From positions 1 through 23,235 of the IMG/VR virus record IMGVR_UViG_3300005915_003986: a stretch of 23,235 nt of DNA. One strand, given 5' to 3'. The stretch is from a virus. The first letter of the stretch is position 1, and the number at the start of each line of letters is the position of its first letter. The notes under the pieces are model-generated. The model saw nothing but the letters and a program-made list of their open reading frames with translations. It was not told where the DNA came from and ran no database searches. Positions 8,304-15,630 of this stretch are shown in pieces. A program made the translations under genes and the position numbers.

Positions 8304-9237
8304 TAAGAACAAAAAAATATTAATAACCGGGGCAACTGGAATGGTTGGATCTGCCTTATATAAAAAATTAACAGATCAAGGATTTAATAATATAATAGCA
8401 CCAGGAATTAATTATTCTAGACGTGATTTAACAAATGAAACGGAAGTAAAAGATTTAATATTAGGTAAAAAACCAGATTATGTATTTATGCTTGCTGCTA
8501 AAGTTGGTGGAATACAAGCAAATATAGATAATCCTGTTAAATTTTTAGACTCAAATTTAAGAATAAATATAAATGTTTTTAAATATTGCAACGAAGCAAA
8601 AGTAGAAAAATGTTTATTTTTAGGTAGTTCATGTATTTATCCAAAAGAATGTAAACAACCAATGAAAGAAAAATATTTGATGAGTGGTCCCTTAGAAGAT
8701 ACAAACGAAGGATATGCTCTATCTAAAATAGTGGGATTAAAATTAGCACAATACTATTATACTCAATATGCAATGAAAACTGTTTGTCTTATGCCTTGTA
8801 ATGTATATGGGACTGGAGACAATTATGATTTAAAAAATTCACATGTACTTTCTGCTTTAATAAGGCGATTTGTAGAAGCTAAAAAATCAGGGAAAAGAAA
8901 AGTTACTCTTTGGGGTACGGGAACTCCTAGAAGAGAATTTATGCATGTAGGTGATGTTGTAGATGCAATGATTTATTTATTTCCAAAAATAGATTCACCA
9001 GAAATTGTAAATATTGGAACAGGTAAAGATTTAACTATAAGAAAGCTAGCTCAAACAATTGCAAAAGAAGTAGGATATAAGGGTAAAATAGAATGGGATA
9101 TTACAAAACCAAATGGAATGATGAAGAAGTGTTTGGCTGTAAGTAAAATGAAAAAATTAGGATTTAACCCACAAATATACTTAGCAGAAGGAATACGTAG
9201 AAGTGTAAAAGAATATAGGGAGAAATGTAATGGATAA
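8275..9237 (+). CDS. fcl: GDP-L-fucose synthase-type NADPH epimerase/reductase (Fcl or ColC)
   Basis: 320 aa, standard length. Rossmann motif GATGMVGS (19-26); family signature LGSSCIYPKECKQPM (from 116); catalytic Ser/Tyr/Lys with Y147-x3-K151 in GYALSK; YGTGDNYD and RREFMHVGD further on. Known Fcl takes GDP-4-keto-6-deoxymannose to GDP-L-fucose; ColC is a homologue acting on the 3-deoxy product of ColD to make GDP-L-colitose. The adjacent ColD-like gene (8-base overlap) makes either possible. The upstream dehydratase Gmd is not in the window and would have to come from elsewhere in the phage or from the host. Start ATG 8275 follows AAGGAAG. Confidence 0.88.
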   Translation: MRKLYKQLFNKNKKILITGATGMVGSALYKKLTDQGFNNIIAPGINYSRRDLTNETEVKDLILGKKPDYVFMLAAKVGGIQANIDNPVKFLDSNLRININVFKYCNEAKVEKCLFLGSSCIYPKECKQPMKEKYLMSGPLEDTNEGYALSKIVGLKLAQYYYTQYAMKTVCLMPCNVYGTGDNYDLKNSHVLSALIRRFVEAKKSGKRKVTLWGTGTPRREFMHVGDVVDAMIYLFPKIDSPEIVNIGTGKDLTIRKLAQTIAKEVGYKGKIEWDITKPNGMMKKCLAVSKMKKLGFNPQIYLAEGIRRSVKEYREKCNG

Positions 9238-10405
9238 AGAAAAAATCATACCATTAATGAAAACAGCCTTCTTTAATGAAGAAGAAACATGCAAAAGATT
9301 GGCGGACTTTATAAACACAATTCCCAGATTAAGTATGGGTGATAAGTGTAGAGAATTTGAAAAAGCCTTCGCAAAATATCAAAGTAGAAAATATTGTATA
9401 TTAGTCAATAGTGGTGGGAGTGCAAATTTCTTATTATTGCAAGCATTAAAAAATATGGGTAAAATAAAAACAGGAGATAACATTGCGTTTTCTTCATTGA
9501 CTTGGTCAACAAATGTAATGCCAATAATTCAACATGGAATGAATCCAATCCCATTAGATTGTTCAATAAGTGAATTAAATGTAACAGTTGATATACTAAG
9601 GGAGGCAATTAAAAAGAGAAAAATAAGTGCATTTTTTAGTACTAATGTATTGGGATTTGCGTCTGATTTAGCTGCTATAAAAGAATTGTGCAAAGAAAGT
9701 AATATTCTTTTTATTGAAGACAATTGCGAATCGCTAGGTACTGAAGTAAATGGGATAAAAACTGGTAATTTTGGATTAGCTTCCACATTTTCGTTTTTTG
9801 TTGCACACCATATGAGTACTATAGAAGGTGGAGCTATTTGTACAGATGACGTAGAATTGGCTAAAATACTTATAATGAGTAGAGCGAACGGATGGGATAG
9901 ATCTTTGTCATTTTCTCAACAGCAAGAATTAAGAAATAAACATGGTATTGAGTCAGAATTTAAGTCAAAATATGTATTTTATGAATTAGCATTCAATTTT
10001 AGACCCACGGAAATTACTGGGTTTATTGGATTAGAACAATTAAAATATATTGAAGAGATGTTTAAAACTAGAGAAAAAAACTATCTTGAAGTAGCTGAAG
10101 TTATGAAATTAAATCCGGAATTGAAAACTGTAAATACAAATCATCTTTCTTTTGTATCTAATTTTTCTATTCCCGTGATTAGCGATAATATTGACAAGTA
10201 CATAAATAGGTTTAAAGATAAGGTAGAAATTAGGCCTTTAATTTGTGGTTCCATTGTTAAGCAGCCTTTTTGGAGAAAATATATTGGAATGGATTTTGAA
10301 TTACCTGGTACAAATTATTTACATAAGAATTCTTTTTATTTTGGGAATTATCCAGAAATGACCCAAGAAGATATAAACATTATAAAAGGATTATTAAGAG
10401 GGTAA
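9230..10405 (+). CDS. colD: PLP-dependent DegT/DnrJ family sugar 3-dehydratase, ColD-like (His for catalytic Lys)
   Basis: 391 aa, very near ColD length (388). Fold type I PLP enzyme of the DegT/DnrJ/EryC1 family: VNSGGSANFLLLQAL near 59-73, FIEDNCESLGTE with the PLP-binding Asp164, and SFFVAHHMSTIEGG at 188-201. In aminotransferases of this family the aligned residue is the Schiff-base Lys; here it is His193. That replacement is the known hallmark of GDP-4-keto-6-deoxymannose 3-dehydratase (ColD, His188) and of the E1 3-dehydrase. ColD lacks the iron-sulfur Cys of E1; no such cluster is evident here. Inferred reaction: removal of the 3-hydroxyl of GDP-4-keto-6-deoxymannose on the way to colitose. 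Confidence 0.8.
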   Translation: MDKEKIIPLMKTAFFNEEETCKRLADFINTIPRLSMGDKCREFEKAFAKYQSRKYCILVNSGGSANFLLLQALKNMGKIKTGDNIAFSSLTWSTNVMPIIQHGMNPIPLDCSISELNVTVDILREAIKKRKISAFFSTNVLGFASDLAAIKELCKESNILFIEDNCESLGTEVNGIKTGNFGLASTFSFFVAHHMSTIEGGAICTDDVELAKILIMSRANGWDRSLSFSQQQELRNKHGIESEFKSKYVFYELAFNFRPTEITGFIGLEQLKYIEEMFKTREKNYLEVAEVMKLNPELKTVNTNHLSFVSNFSIPVISDNIDKYINRFKDKVEIRPLICGSIVKQPFWRKYIGMDFELPGTNYLHKNSFYFGNYPEMTQEDINIIKGLLRG

Positions 10406-10444
10406 TAGAAAAGAAGAAAATTAATATAAAAAGGAGGAAAAATT

Positions 10445-11125
10445 ATGTCTAGAACAGGAACAGGAACAATAGAAAAAGGAGAAATGGAAGTAGTTGTTGC
10501 AGAAACAGGTGTTGCGGCAAATGCTTTTATAGGGGTTTGTTTAACACAAGATCCATCACAAACAGCAGGAAGCTCCTTAGTTGATTATATAGAGAAAGAA
10601 AATGGAGTTGGTTTCACAATCCATTTAACAGGAGCACCTACAACAGATGTAACTTTTGATTATTATTTGCAGACAAAAGAGGGAGCAAGTAATGTTGTAA
10701 AGGATGACAGAAGTGTAGAAGTAACAGATTCAGGGTTAGCATCTGATTTTGTTGTTACAACTCAATTTGTAGAAAGTCCAAGTGAAAAATCAGGGGGAGT
10801 TGTACAAAAATATGTTGTTATTGACAGTGCTACACAATTTACACTTCACCTTTCCAATACACCAGATAACACTGCTGAGTTTGATTATTATTTTGTTGTA
10901 GCAGATGCTGATGCTACAATTTCAAAGGGAGATGATTTGTGTATTGTTGAAGATGCAAGTGTAGCTGCAGATTCTTTTGTAATCATCATGTTTACTCAAG
11001 ATACAAGTACTGCAAGTATGGGAGCTTCTGTTGAATGGGTTGAAAAAACTGTTGGAGTTGGGTTTACACTCCATCTTAACAATGCTGTACAGCAAGATGT
11101 AACATTTCATTACTTATTAGCATAG
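10445..11125 (+). CDS. Probable virion structural protein of three beta repeats
   Basis: 226 aa, strong AAAAGGAGG site. Three degenerate repeats of about 70-75 residues are visible; each has a V-x-D/E-x-G/S-V-A-A start, a central hydrophobic strand (FIGVCLTQD, VVTTQFVES, VIIMFTQDT), GVGFTIHL/QFTLHL/GVGFTLHL, and a closing TFDYYL/EFDYYF/TFHYLL. No Lys-rich tails, no signal peptide, one or two Cys only. This pattern resembles repeat beta-sandwich proteins on phage capsids and tails. Product role is inferred; a surface-exposed glycan acceptor is possible given the neighbouring glycosyltransferases. Confidence 0.55.
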   Translation: MSRTGTGTIEKGEMEVVVAETGVAANAFIGVCLTQDPSQTAGSSLVDYIEKENGVGFTIHLTGAPTTDVTFDYYLQTKEGASNVVKDDRSVEVTDSGLASDFVVTTQFVESPSEKSGGVVQKYVVIDSATQFTLHLSNTPDNTAEFDYYFVVADADATISKGDDLCIVEDASVAADSFVIIMFTQDTSTASMGASVEWVEKTVGVGFTLHLNNAVQQDVTFHYLLA

Positions 11126-11149
11126 AATTAAAAAGGAAAGAGGAGAAAA

Positions 11150-11407
11150 GTGGGAACAATAGAGTTAAAAAAAGTAAAGTCTTCAAATATAAAGGCACTG
11201 GGGTATAACAAAGAATTAAAAGAATTATATGTAATGTTTAATAATAACACTATATATAAATATACCCCAGTTGAAGAACATGCATATGATTCATTTAAAA
11301 CTACACAATCTATAGGTAAGTTCTTTTATGCGTTTATAAAGTCAAATAAACTTTATAAGTTTGAAAAAGTAAATCCTCAAACTAAAGAAATAGAAATAAA
11401 GGAGTAA
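11150..11407 (+). CDS. KTSC domain protein
   Basis: 85 aa, GTG start after AAAGAGGAGA. Matches the KTSC pattern: VKSSNIKALGYNKELKELYV, NNTIYKYTPVEEHAYDSF, then a small-residue SIGKFFYAFIK end. KTSC domains are found alone in phages and fused to lysyl-tRNA synthetase C-termini; the function is not established. The lysine-rich tail (KFEKVNPQTKEIEIKE) is unremarkable. Confidence 0.8.
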   Translation: MGTIELKKVKSSNIKALGYNKELKELYVMFNNNTIYKYTPVEEHAYDSFKTTQSIGKFFYAFIKSNKLYKFEKVNPQTKEIEIKE

Positions 11408-11415
11408 GAGAAATA

Positions 11416-12243
11416 ATGCTCAATGTAGATTATATAATTTGTCCAATTTGTAAAAAAGAAGTAAAAAAAATTACTGTTCAGCATATGAGAATGCATGGAT
11501 TTAGTAATACTCAAGAATTTTTATTAAAGTTTCCTAATCAAAAATTAACATGTAGTAGTGTAATAAAAAAAATAAGTAATTCATCTAAATGTAGAAAAGC
11601 ATGTCTAGGAAAGACATGGAAGTTGTCTGAAGAATCTAAGAAAAAGCATAGTGAGTTATTAAAGGGAAAAGAAAAATCTGACGAACATAAACAAAATATA
11701 AGTAAGGCGAAAAAAGGTAAAAAGCATACAAAAGAGCATATTGAAAATGCAGCAAAAACCAGAAGAAATAAAAAACAATCCGAGAAGCATAAGAAAAATA
11801 GAATAGAGTCATTTAAAAATACTTGGCAAAAAATTAAAGATAGTTCTCGTATTCTAGAAAGAAATAGAAAACTAAGAGTTATAAGAATCGAGCAAATGAA
11901 GAAAAATGGAATGAAATTTTCTTCTTATAATGAAGGTTCTATATCTTTTTTTCAAAAATTTGATAAATTAAACAATACTAAAGGTCAATATGCGACGTTT
12001 CCCTATGAATATGAAATAGAATACCTTGGGTATTTTCTTGACTACATTAATTTTGATTTAAAACTTATTATTGAAGTAGACGAAAGACATCACTTCAAAA
12101 AAGATGGAAATTTGAGAGAAAAAGATATAATTAGACAAAAAGAAATCCAGAAGCTATATCCTGATTTCGAATTTTTAAGATTTAAGGATACTGAAATGGA
12201 TAAAATTTTAGAAATAAAAGAAAAGGAACTTGTTAATGTCTAA
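11416..12243 (+). CDS. Free-standing homing endonuclease, MucR/Ros-type finger plus NUMOD3 plus Vsr-like nuclease
   Basis: 275 aa. N-terminus CPICKKEVKKITVQHMRMHG is a C2H2-like finger in a MucR/Ros-like context (FLLKFPNQKL follows). The middle is basic NUMOD3-type repeats (LSEESKKKHSELLKGKEKS, HKQNISKAKKGKKHT). The C-terminal nuclease has SSYNEGSISFF, LGYFLDYINFDLKLIIEVDE, RHH and LYPDFEFLRFKD. It is a close paralogue of the gene at 13102 along its whole length and of the first gene over the nuclease part. Its last 8 bases overlap the next glycosyltransferase start, so it has been fitted into the operon without separating the neighbour from an SD. Confidence 0.8.
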   Translation: MLNVDYIICPICKKEVKKITVQHMRMHGFSNTQEFLLKFPNQKLTCSSVIKKISNSSKCRKACLGKTWKLSEESKKKHSELLKGKEKSDEHKQNISKAKKGKKHTKEHIENAAKTRRNKKQSEKHKKNRIESFKNTWQKIKDSSRILERNRKLRVIRIEQMKKNGMKFSSYNEGSISFFQKFDKLNNTKGQYATFPYEYEIEYLGYFLDYINFDLKLIIEVDERHHFKKDGNLREKDIIRQKEIQKLYPDFEFLRFKDTEMDKILEIKEKELVNV

Positions 12244-13099
12244 GAAATTTTTATGGGGTTCTGTTAATTATAAAACAGAAACATATTTACCTTGGCAATT
12301 AAAGATAGCATATGAATTTAATAATTCAGAAGATTTTGACTATATAATTGTAGATAATAATCCAGTTCATGTTTCTGAATTTTGGGAAAGTTTGAAAAAA
12401 GATTATCCAAGTCTAAAATACATTCCCCATACTCCAGTTGATGTAAATAGAACAAGTGGAGAACATGGGAGTGGGTTAGATGTAATATTAAATTATGCAA
12501 AGAAAAACAATTATCAATATCTGATATTAAATGATCCTGATTTTTTTTGGGTACAGAAAAACCTATTAGATTGGATGGAAAGAGAGGTAAAAGGAAATGG
12601 CTATGTAGCAATAGGAGCTCCATACACTATTCCTTTACAACATTTTGATTATAATACTCCATGTGCTTTTGGTGCATGTTATACTATGAAATTTTTAGAA
12701 GGAATAAGTTTTAAGTGTCATAAGGATCAACATCAAGTTGTTATAGGTGGTAAGGATGTTGGTTGGGAAATAAGACAAAAACTTGCTCAAACTAGAGCAA
12801 AGCATTTAACATTTAGGCAAAGTGATGTTCCAACAACTGAATTTGTAGGTGGAAGTCATGAAACTGGAATGCACTATTCTTTTCAGGCTTTGTTAAAGCA
12901 GTATTATATAAAAGGTAAAAAAATTGCATATCACTTACATAGGGGAAGTTTTTCAGATCATTTAGATAATTATTCAAAAGAAAATTGGAGAAGTGATAGA
13001 AGTATTGATATAGCTCCACCACCAGATTTATGGACAAAAACTAGAAATGCTTATTGTGAAAAATATTTTCAAGAACTACAAAATTCACAAGGATTATAA
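12236..13099 (+). CDS. Glycosyltransferase, GT2-like, paralogue of N-terminal half of 4098
   Basis: 287 aa from ATG 12236, preferred over the TTG at 12230 because AAAGGAAC lies 6 bases before it. Blocks: FLWGSVNYKTETYL, DYIIVDNNP, LILNDPDFFWVQK with a DxD-like D100-P-D102, GGKDVGWEIRQKL and KIAYHLHRGSFSDH. The same blocks appear in the first GT domain of 4098 (INDPDFFWVQK, GKDTGWKLREKF, IAYHLQHG). This supports one ancestral enzyme now present alone and in fusion. GGSHETG has a parallel in CHETES there. Donor unknown. Confidence 0.75.
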   Translation: MSKKFLWGSVNYKTETYLPWQLKIAYEFNNSEDFDYIIVDNNPVHVSEFWESLKKDYPSLKYIPHTPVDVNRTSGEHGSGLDVILNYAKKNNYQYLILNDPDFFWVQKNLLDWMEREVKGNGYVAIGAPYTIPLQHFDYNTPCAFGACYTMKFLEGISFKCHKDQHQVVIGGKDVGWEIRQKLAQTRAKHLTFRQSDVPTTEFVGGSHETGMHYSFQALLKQYYIKGKKIAYHLHRGSFSDHLDNYSKENWRSDRSIDIAPPPDLWTKTRNAYCEKYFQELQNSQGL

Positions 13100-13101
13100 A
13101 A

Positions 13102-13851
13102 ATGAAAATAGAAAACATAGATTATGTAGTATGTCCTATTTGTAAGAAGCAATTTAGGCGAATTACAACTGGACATATTAGAATACATAAAATTAATAAT
13201 ATTAAAGAATTTTTGAATTTATATCCAGGGCAAAAAATAATGTGTAAAAACTATATAAAAAAGTTGAGTAATTCTCATAAAGGAAAAATTATTTCAGAGA
13301 AAACAAGAAAAAAATTAAAAGAAATAAATATAGGAAAGAAATTTTCTAAGAAGACAAGAGATAAAATAGGTAATAAGTCTAAAGAGCGATGGTCTAATGA
13401 GAAATATAGAAAAAGATTATCGAAAAAACACAAAGAAATAGGATCAGGAAAATCTAATTTAGGAAGAAAATGCTCTGAAAAAACAAGAAAAAAATGTAGA
13501 GTTTCTAGAATTAAAAATATGAGAAAAAATGGAAATAAATTTCCTGGATATAATAAAAATGCCGTTAATTATTTTAAATTTTTTGATTATTATTGGTCTA
13601 CAAAAGGTCAATATGCGACAAATCCTCATGAACATGAAGTAAAAGAACTAGGGTATTTCTTAGATTATTTTAATAAAAATTTAAAACTTATTATAGAGGT
13701 TGATGAAAAACATCATGAAAAACAAAAAGAAAAAGATGAAATTAGAGAAAAAGAAATACAGAGGCTTTATTCAGATTTTACTTTTATAAGAATAGAGGAA
13801 GAAGATATAAAAAAATATTATAATGAATTGGCTGTTTCTCGTGGACTTTAA
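13102..13851 (+). CDS. Free-standing homing endonuclease, paralogue of 11416
   Basis: 249 aa. Same order as 11416: finger CPICKKQFRRITTGHIRIHK, NUMOD3-like repeats (LSNSHKGKIISEKTRKKL, IGKKFSKKTRDKIG), then PGYNKNAVNYF, KGQYATNPHEHEVKELGYF, LDYFNKNLKLIIEVDEKHH and YSDFTFIRIEEED. The two genes flank the glycosyltransferase at 12236, as if that gene were bracketed by two copies of one homing lineage. It starts 3 bases after the preceding stop. The end overlaps the GNAT gene by up to 29 bases. Confidence 0.8.
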   Translation: MKIENIDYVVCPICKKQFRRITTGHIRIHKINNIKEFLNLYPGQKIMCKNYIKKLSNSHKGKIISEKTRKKLKEINIGKKFSKKTRDKIGNKSKERWSNEKYRKRLSKKHKEIGSGKSNLGRKCSEKTRKKCRVSRIKNMRKNGNKFPGYNKNAVNYFKFFDYYWSTKGQYATNPHEHEVKELGYFLDYFNKNLKLIIEVDEKHHEKQKEKDEIREKEIQRLYSDFTFIRIEEEDIKKYYNELAVSRGL

Positions 13852-14410
13852 ATTACGATTTGTCGAAGAAGAAGATTTAAATTTTTTAAGTGAGATAAGA
13901 AAAGATCCAGAAGTAGAAAAAAATTTGGGTACCTTTGCAATGTTGAATAAACTAAAACAAAGAGAATGGTTTTATTCAATGTGTAAAGATGAAACAAAAA
14001 TGTATTGTATTTTTGAAAATAAAATAAAAGGATTTTTACAGAAAAAAATCCAAAAAATAGGGTATGTAAGAATAATAAATATTGACCAACAAAATAAATC
14101 AATGTGTGTTGGAGGAGATATCCACAAGGAATTTAGAAATAAAGGTTATAGCAAAGAGATGTATAAGTTAATCTTTGAATTGGGTTTTGAAAAACTAAAT
14201 ATGAATCGGTTATGGTTATTAGTTTTGGCTGACAATAAAAGAGCAAAACATATTTATGAAAAAATGGGTTTTATAGAAGAAGGTAGACAAAGACAAGCAA
14301 TATTTAAAAACGGAGAATATAGAGATTATATTATGATGTCTATTTTAAAAGATGAATATAATAAAAAATATTTGGATGATTTAATAATTAAAGTGAATAA
14401 TAAAAAGTAA
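13823..14410 (+). CDS. GNAT family N-acetyltransferase (RimJ/PseH-like)
   Basis: 195 aa from ATG 13823. A GTG at 13841 gives MDFKLRFVEEEDL, which looks like the natural family N-terminus, so the true start may be there; neither has a clear SD. GNAT motifs: LRFVEEEDLNFLSEIRKDP; VGGDIHKEFRNKGYSKEM carrying the acetyl-CoA loop (R/Q-x-x-G-x-G/S form, FRNKGYS); LLVLADNKRAKHIYEKMGF; and EYRDYIMMSIL. PseH/FdtC relatives acetylate nucleotide amino sugars, which would suit the cluster, but RimJ-like protein acetylation is equally possible. The upstream endonuclease may have replaced its original leader. Confidence 0.82.
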   Translation: MNWLFLVDFKLRFVEEEDLNFLSEIRKDPEVEKNLGTFAMLNKLKQREWFYSMCKDETKMYCIFENKIKGFLQKKIQKIGYVRIINIDQQNKSMCVGGDIHKEFRNKGYSKEMYKLIFELGFEKLNMNRLWLLVLADNKRAKHIYEKMGFIEEGRQRQAIFKNGEYRDYIMMSILKDEYNKKYLDDLIIKVNNKK

Positions 14411-14427
14411 AAATACAAGGAGAAAAT

Positions 14428-14964
14428 ATGAAAAAGTTTTTAATAATTTTGGTAAGCATTTTGGTTTTAGGAAGTGCAACATTTGCTGATACATTTCCTA
14501 TTGATATAGAGGATTGTATTATAAGAAATGGAAGAGTGAGAATAGCAGGTTGGTATAATCAAAGAAGATCTTATGGAAAACATAAAGCAATTGATATTCC
14601 AGCAATTGTAGGAACACCTGTAAAGACATTTAGAAAAGGAAGAGTAATAAAAATAAGTCATGAATATTGGTCTAGAAATAACATGCATGCATATGGAAAC
14701 TATATTGTAATTGAAGAGAGAAATGGAACTAAGTGGTTATATGCTCATTTAAACGCAACTAATGTTAAATTAAATGAAAATGTAAAAGAAGGCGAAATAA
14801 TAGGGTTCGTAGGTTGGACAGGGCTACCATATATTGCACCTCATTTACATATGGAAAAAAGAGATAAATATGGTAAAAAAATAATGTTTACTAAACAATT
14901 AGGAGATAGTGTAAGGAAATATTTACCTAATCCTAAAACTAAATATACTTTTGTATTAAGATAG
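14428..14964 (+). CDS. Secreted M23 (LytM-type) peptidase, probable cell-wall endopeptidase
   Basis: 178 aa. Residues 1-20 form a signal peptide (MKKFLIILVS start, cleavage likely after SATFA). M23 metal site: H52-x3-D56 in GKHKAIDIP and H141 of APHLHME, with H139 and H107 (LYAHL) as catalytic His residues; all are present. Known M23 enzymes cut peptidoglycan cross-links. With an export signal it may act in the periplasm or cell surface at lysis or during infection, or as a secreted exolysin against rivals. No transmembrane helix beyond the signal, no SH3 or LysM binding domain. SD is AAGGAGA. Confidence 0.85.
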   Translation: MKKFLIILVSILVLGSATFADTFPIDIEDCIIRNGRVRIAGWYNQRRSYGKHKAIDIPAIVGTPVKTFRKGRVIKISHEYWSRNNMHAYGNYIVIEERNGTKWLYAHLNATNVKLNENVKEGEIIGFVGWTGLPYIAPHLHMEKRDKYGKKIMFTKQLGDSVRKYLPNPKTKYTFVLR

Positions 14965-15018
14965 GTGCCTAACCCATAATGGGCTTGAAGAGTAGTTAGA
15001 GGTTTCACTACTCGCCTA
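14962..15018 (+). ncRNA. Compact folded RNA candidate before tRNA-Thr
   Basis: Pairing seen by eye: outer helix TAGGTG (14962-14967) with CGCCTA (15013-15018), 6 bp including one G-U; hairpin A CCCA (14973-14976)/TGGG (14980-14983); hairpin B AGTAGT (14991-14996)/ACTACT (15007-15012), which would stack on the outer helix. The junction CTAA (14969-14972) can also pair with TTAG (14996-14999) in hairpin B, a possible pseudoknot. The outer helix includes the peptidase stop codon. No T-run follows. Could be a regulatory RNA, a tRNA-processing element or a shrunken tRNA. No known family recognised. Confidence 0.35.
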
Positions 15019-15030
15019 AAAATAAAAATT

Positions 15031-15105
15031 GCCTTGCTAGTATAACGGTTATTATAGTTGACTTGTAATCATCAGATCTAGGTTCGATTCCTAGGCTCGG
15101 CTCCA
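15031..15105 (+). tRNA. tRNA-Thr (TGT)
   Basis: 75 nt with encoded CCA. Anticodon TGT at 15064-15066 in loop CTTGTAA; T arm CTAGG/CCTAG with TTCGATT loop. Acceptor GCCTTGC against GCTCGGC has two adjacent mismatches (T-C, T-T), and the anticodon stem has one T-T; the D stem is 3 bp. Discriminator T. Still an acceptable tRNA, slightly degraded. Confidence 0.85.
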
Positions 15106-15120
15106 TGAAAGGAATATAAT

Positions 15121-15153
15121 ATGAGAAAAATAAGGAATGGTGCTGTCTTCTAG
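15121..15153 (+). CDS. Possible 10-aa leader peptide
   Basis: ATG after GAAAGGA encodes MRKIRNGAVF and stops at TAG 15151-15153, inside the inverted repeat that covers the next gene's SD. Too short to judge as a protein; noted because its stop falls on the hairpin. Confidence 0.2.
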   Translation: MRKIRNGAVF

Positions 15154-15163
15154 CTTATGCTAG
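15150..15163 (+). promoter_or_regulatory. Inverted repeat overlapping the SD of the 15175 gene
   Basis: CTAGC TTAT GCTAG, a perfect 5-bp hairpin with a 4-base loop. Its 3' arm runs into CTAGGAGGTG, so pairing would hide the start of the SD of the TTG gene. Translation of the short frame at 15121 would end within the hairpin. Confidence 0.35.
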
Positions 15164-15174
15164 GAGGTGTAAAA

Positions 15175-15375
15175 TTGAGTCGAAGTTATAGAAGGCCATT
15201 TGTAACACAAACAATGTATGGTGGGGCAAAATGGGGGAAAAGACAAGCAAATAAAAAAGTTAGAAGAACAAAAAATGTAGGAAACGGAAAGAATTATAAA
15301 AGAATATATGATTCTTGGAATATATGTGATTATAGATTTTATATGCCTGAATATAAAAAAGGATATAGAAAATAA
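15175..15375 (+). CDS. Small basic phage protein (MSRSY type), unknown
   Basis: 66 aa from TTG 15175, chosen over ATG 15157 because AGGAGGTG lies 7 bases before the TTG and the product then starts MSRSYRRPFV, the usual opening of this uncharacterised small family. It contains KWGKRQANKKVRRTK and YDSWNICDYRFYMPEY; high Lys/Arg/Tyr content suggests nucleic-acid contact. It lies between tRNA genes. Confidence 0.7.
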   Translation: MSRSYRRPFVTQTMYGGAKWGKRQANKKVRRTKNVGNGKNYKRIYDSWNICDYRFYMPEYKKGYRK

Positions 15376-15382
15376 CTATAAT

Positions 15383-15458
15383 GGGGTGTTAGCTCAGTTG
15401 GTAGAGCATCTGCCTTGCACGTAGAGGGCCGAGAGTTCAAGTCTCTCACGCTCCACCA
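15383..15458 (+). tRNA. tRNA-Ala (TGC)
   Basis: 76 nt including CCA. Acceptor GGGGTGT/ACGCTCC (two wobble pairs), D stem GCTC/GAGC, anticodon stem TCTGC/GTAGA with loop CTTGCAC (anticodon TGC), T arm GAGAG TTCAAGT CTCTC. Canonical. Confidence 0.95.
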
Positions 15459-15463
15459 AAAGT

Positions 15464-15538
15464 GGCTTTATGGTGTAACGGCTAGCACGGCAGATTGTCG
15501 ATCTGTAAGTTAGGGTTCGATTCCCTGTAAGGCCGCCA
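15464..15538 (+). tRNA. tRNA-Asp (GTC)
   Basis: 75 nt including CCA. Acceptor GGCTTTA/TAAGGCC, anticodon stem GCAGA/TCTGT, loop TTGTCGA (anticodon GTC), T loop TTCGATT, discriminator G as expected for Asp. Canonical. Confidence 0.95.
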
Positions 15539-15542
15539 AAGC

Positions 15543-15618
15543 GGGGCTGTAGGCAAGCGGTCAAGCCACTTGCTTTTCAAGCAAGGTATCACAGGTTCAA
15601 ATCCTGTCAGCCCTACCA
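15543..15618 (+). tRNA. tRNA-Glu (TTC)
   Basis: 76 nt including CCA. Acceptor GGGGCTG/CAGCCCT, anticodon stem CTTGC/GCAAG, loop TTTTCAA (anticodon TTC), T arm ACAGG TTCAAAT CCTGT. Body and D arm (GCAAGCGGTCAAGC) look more like tRNA-Gln, and the discriminator is A rather than the usual G of Glu; identity is called from the anticodon. Confidence 0.9.
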
Positions 15619-15630
15619 AAATTGAAATAT

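Noticed and set aside
12230-12235. TTG at 12230 as start of the glycosyltransferase
   Set aside because: The ATG two codons later is correctly spaced from AAAGGAAC.
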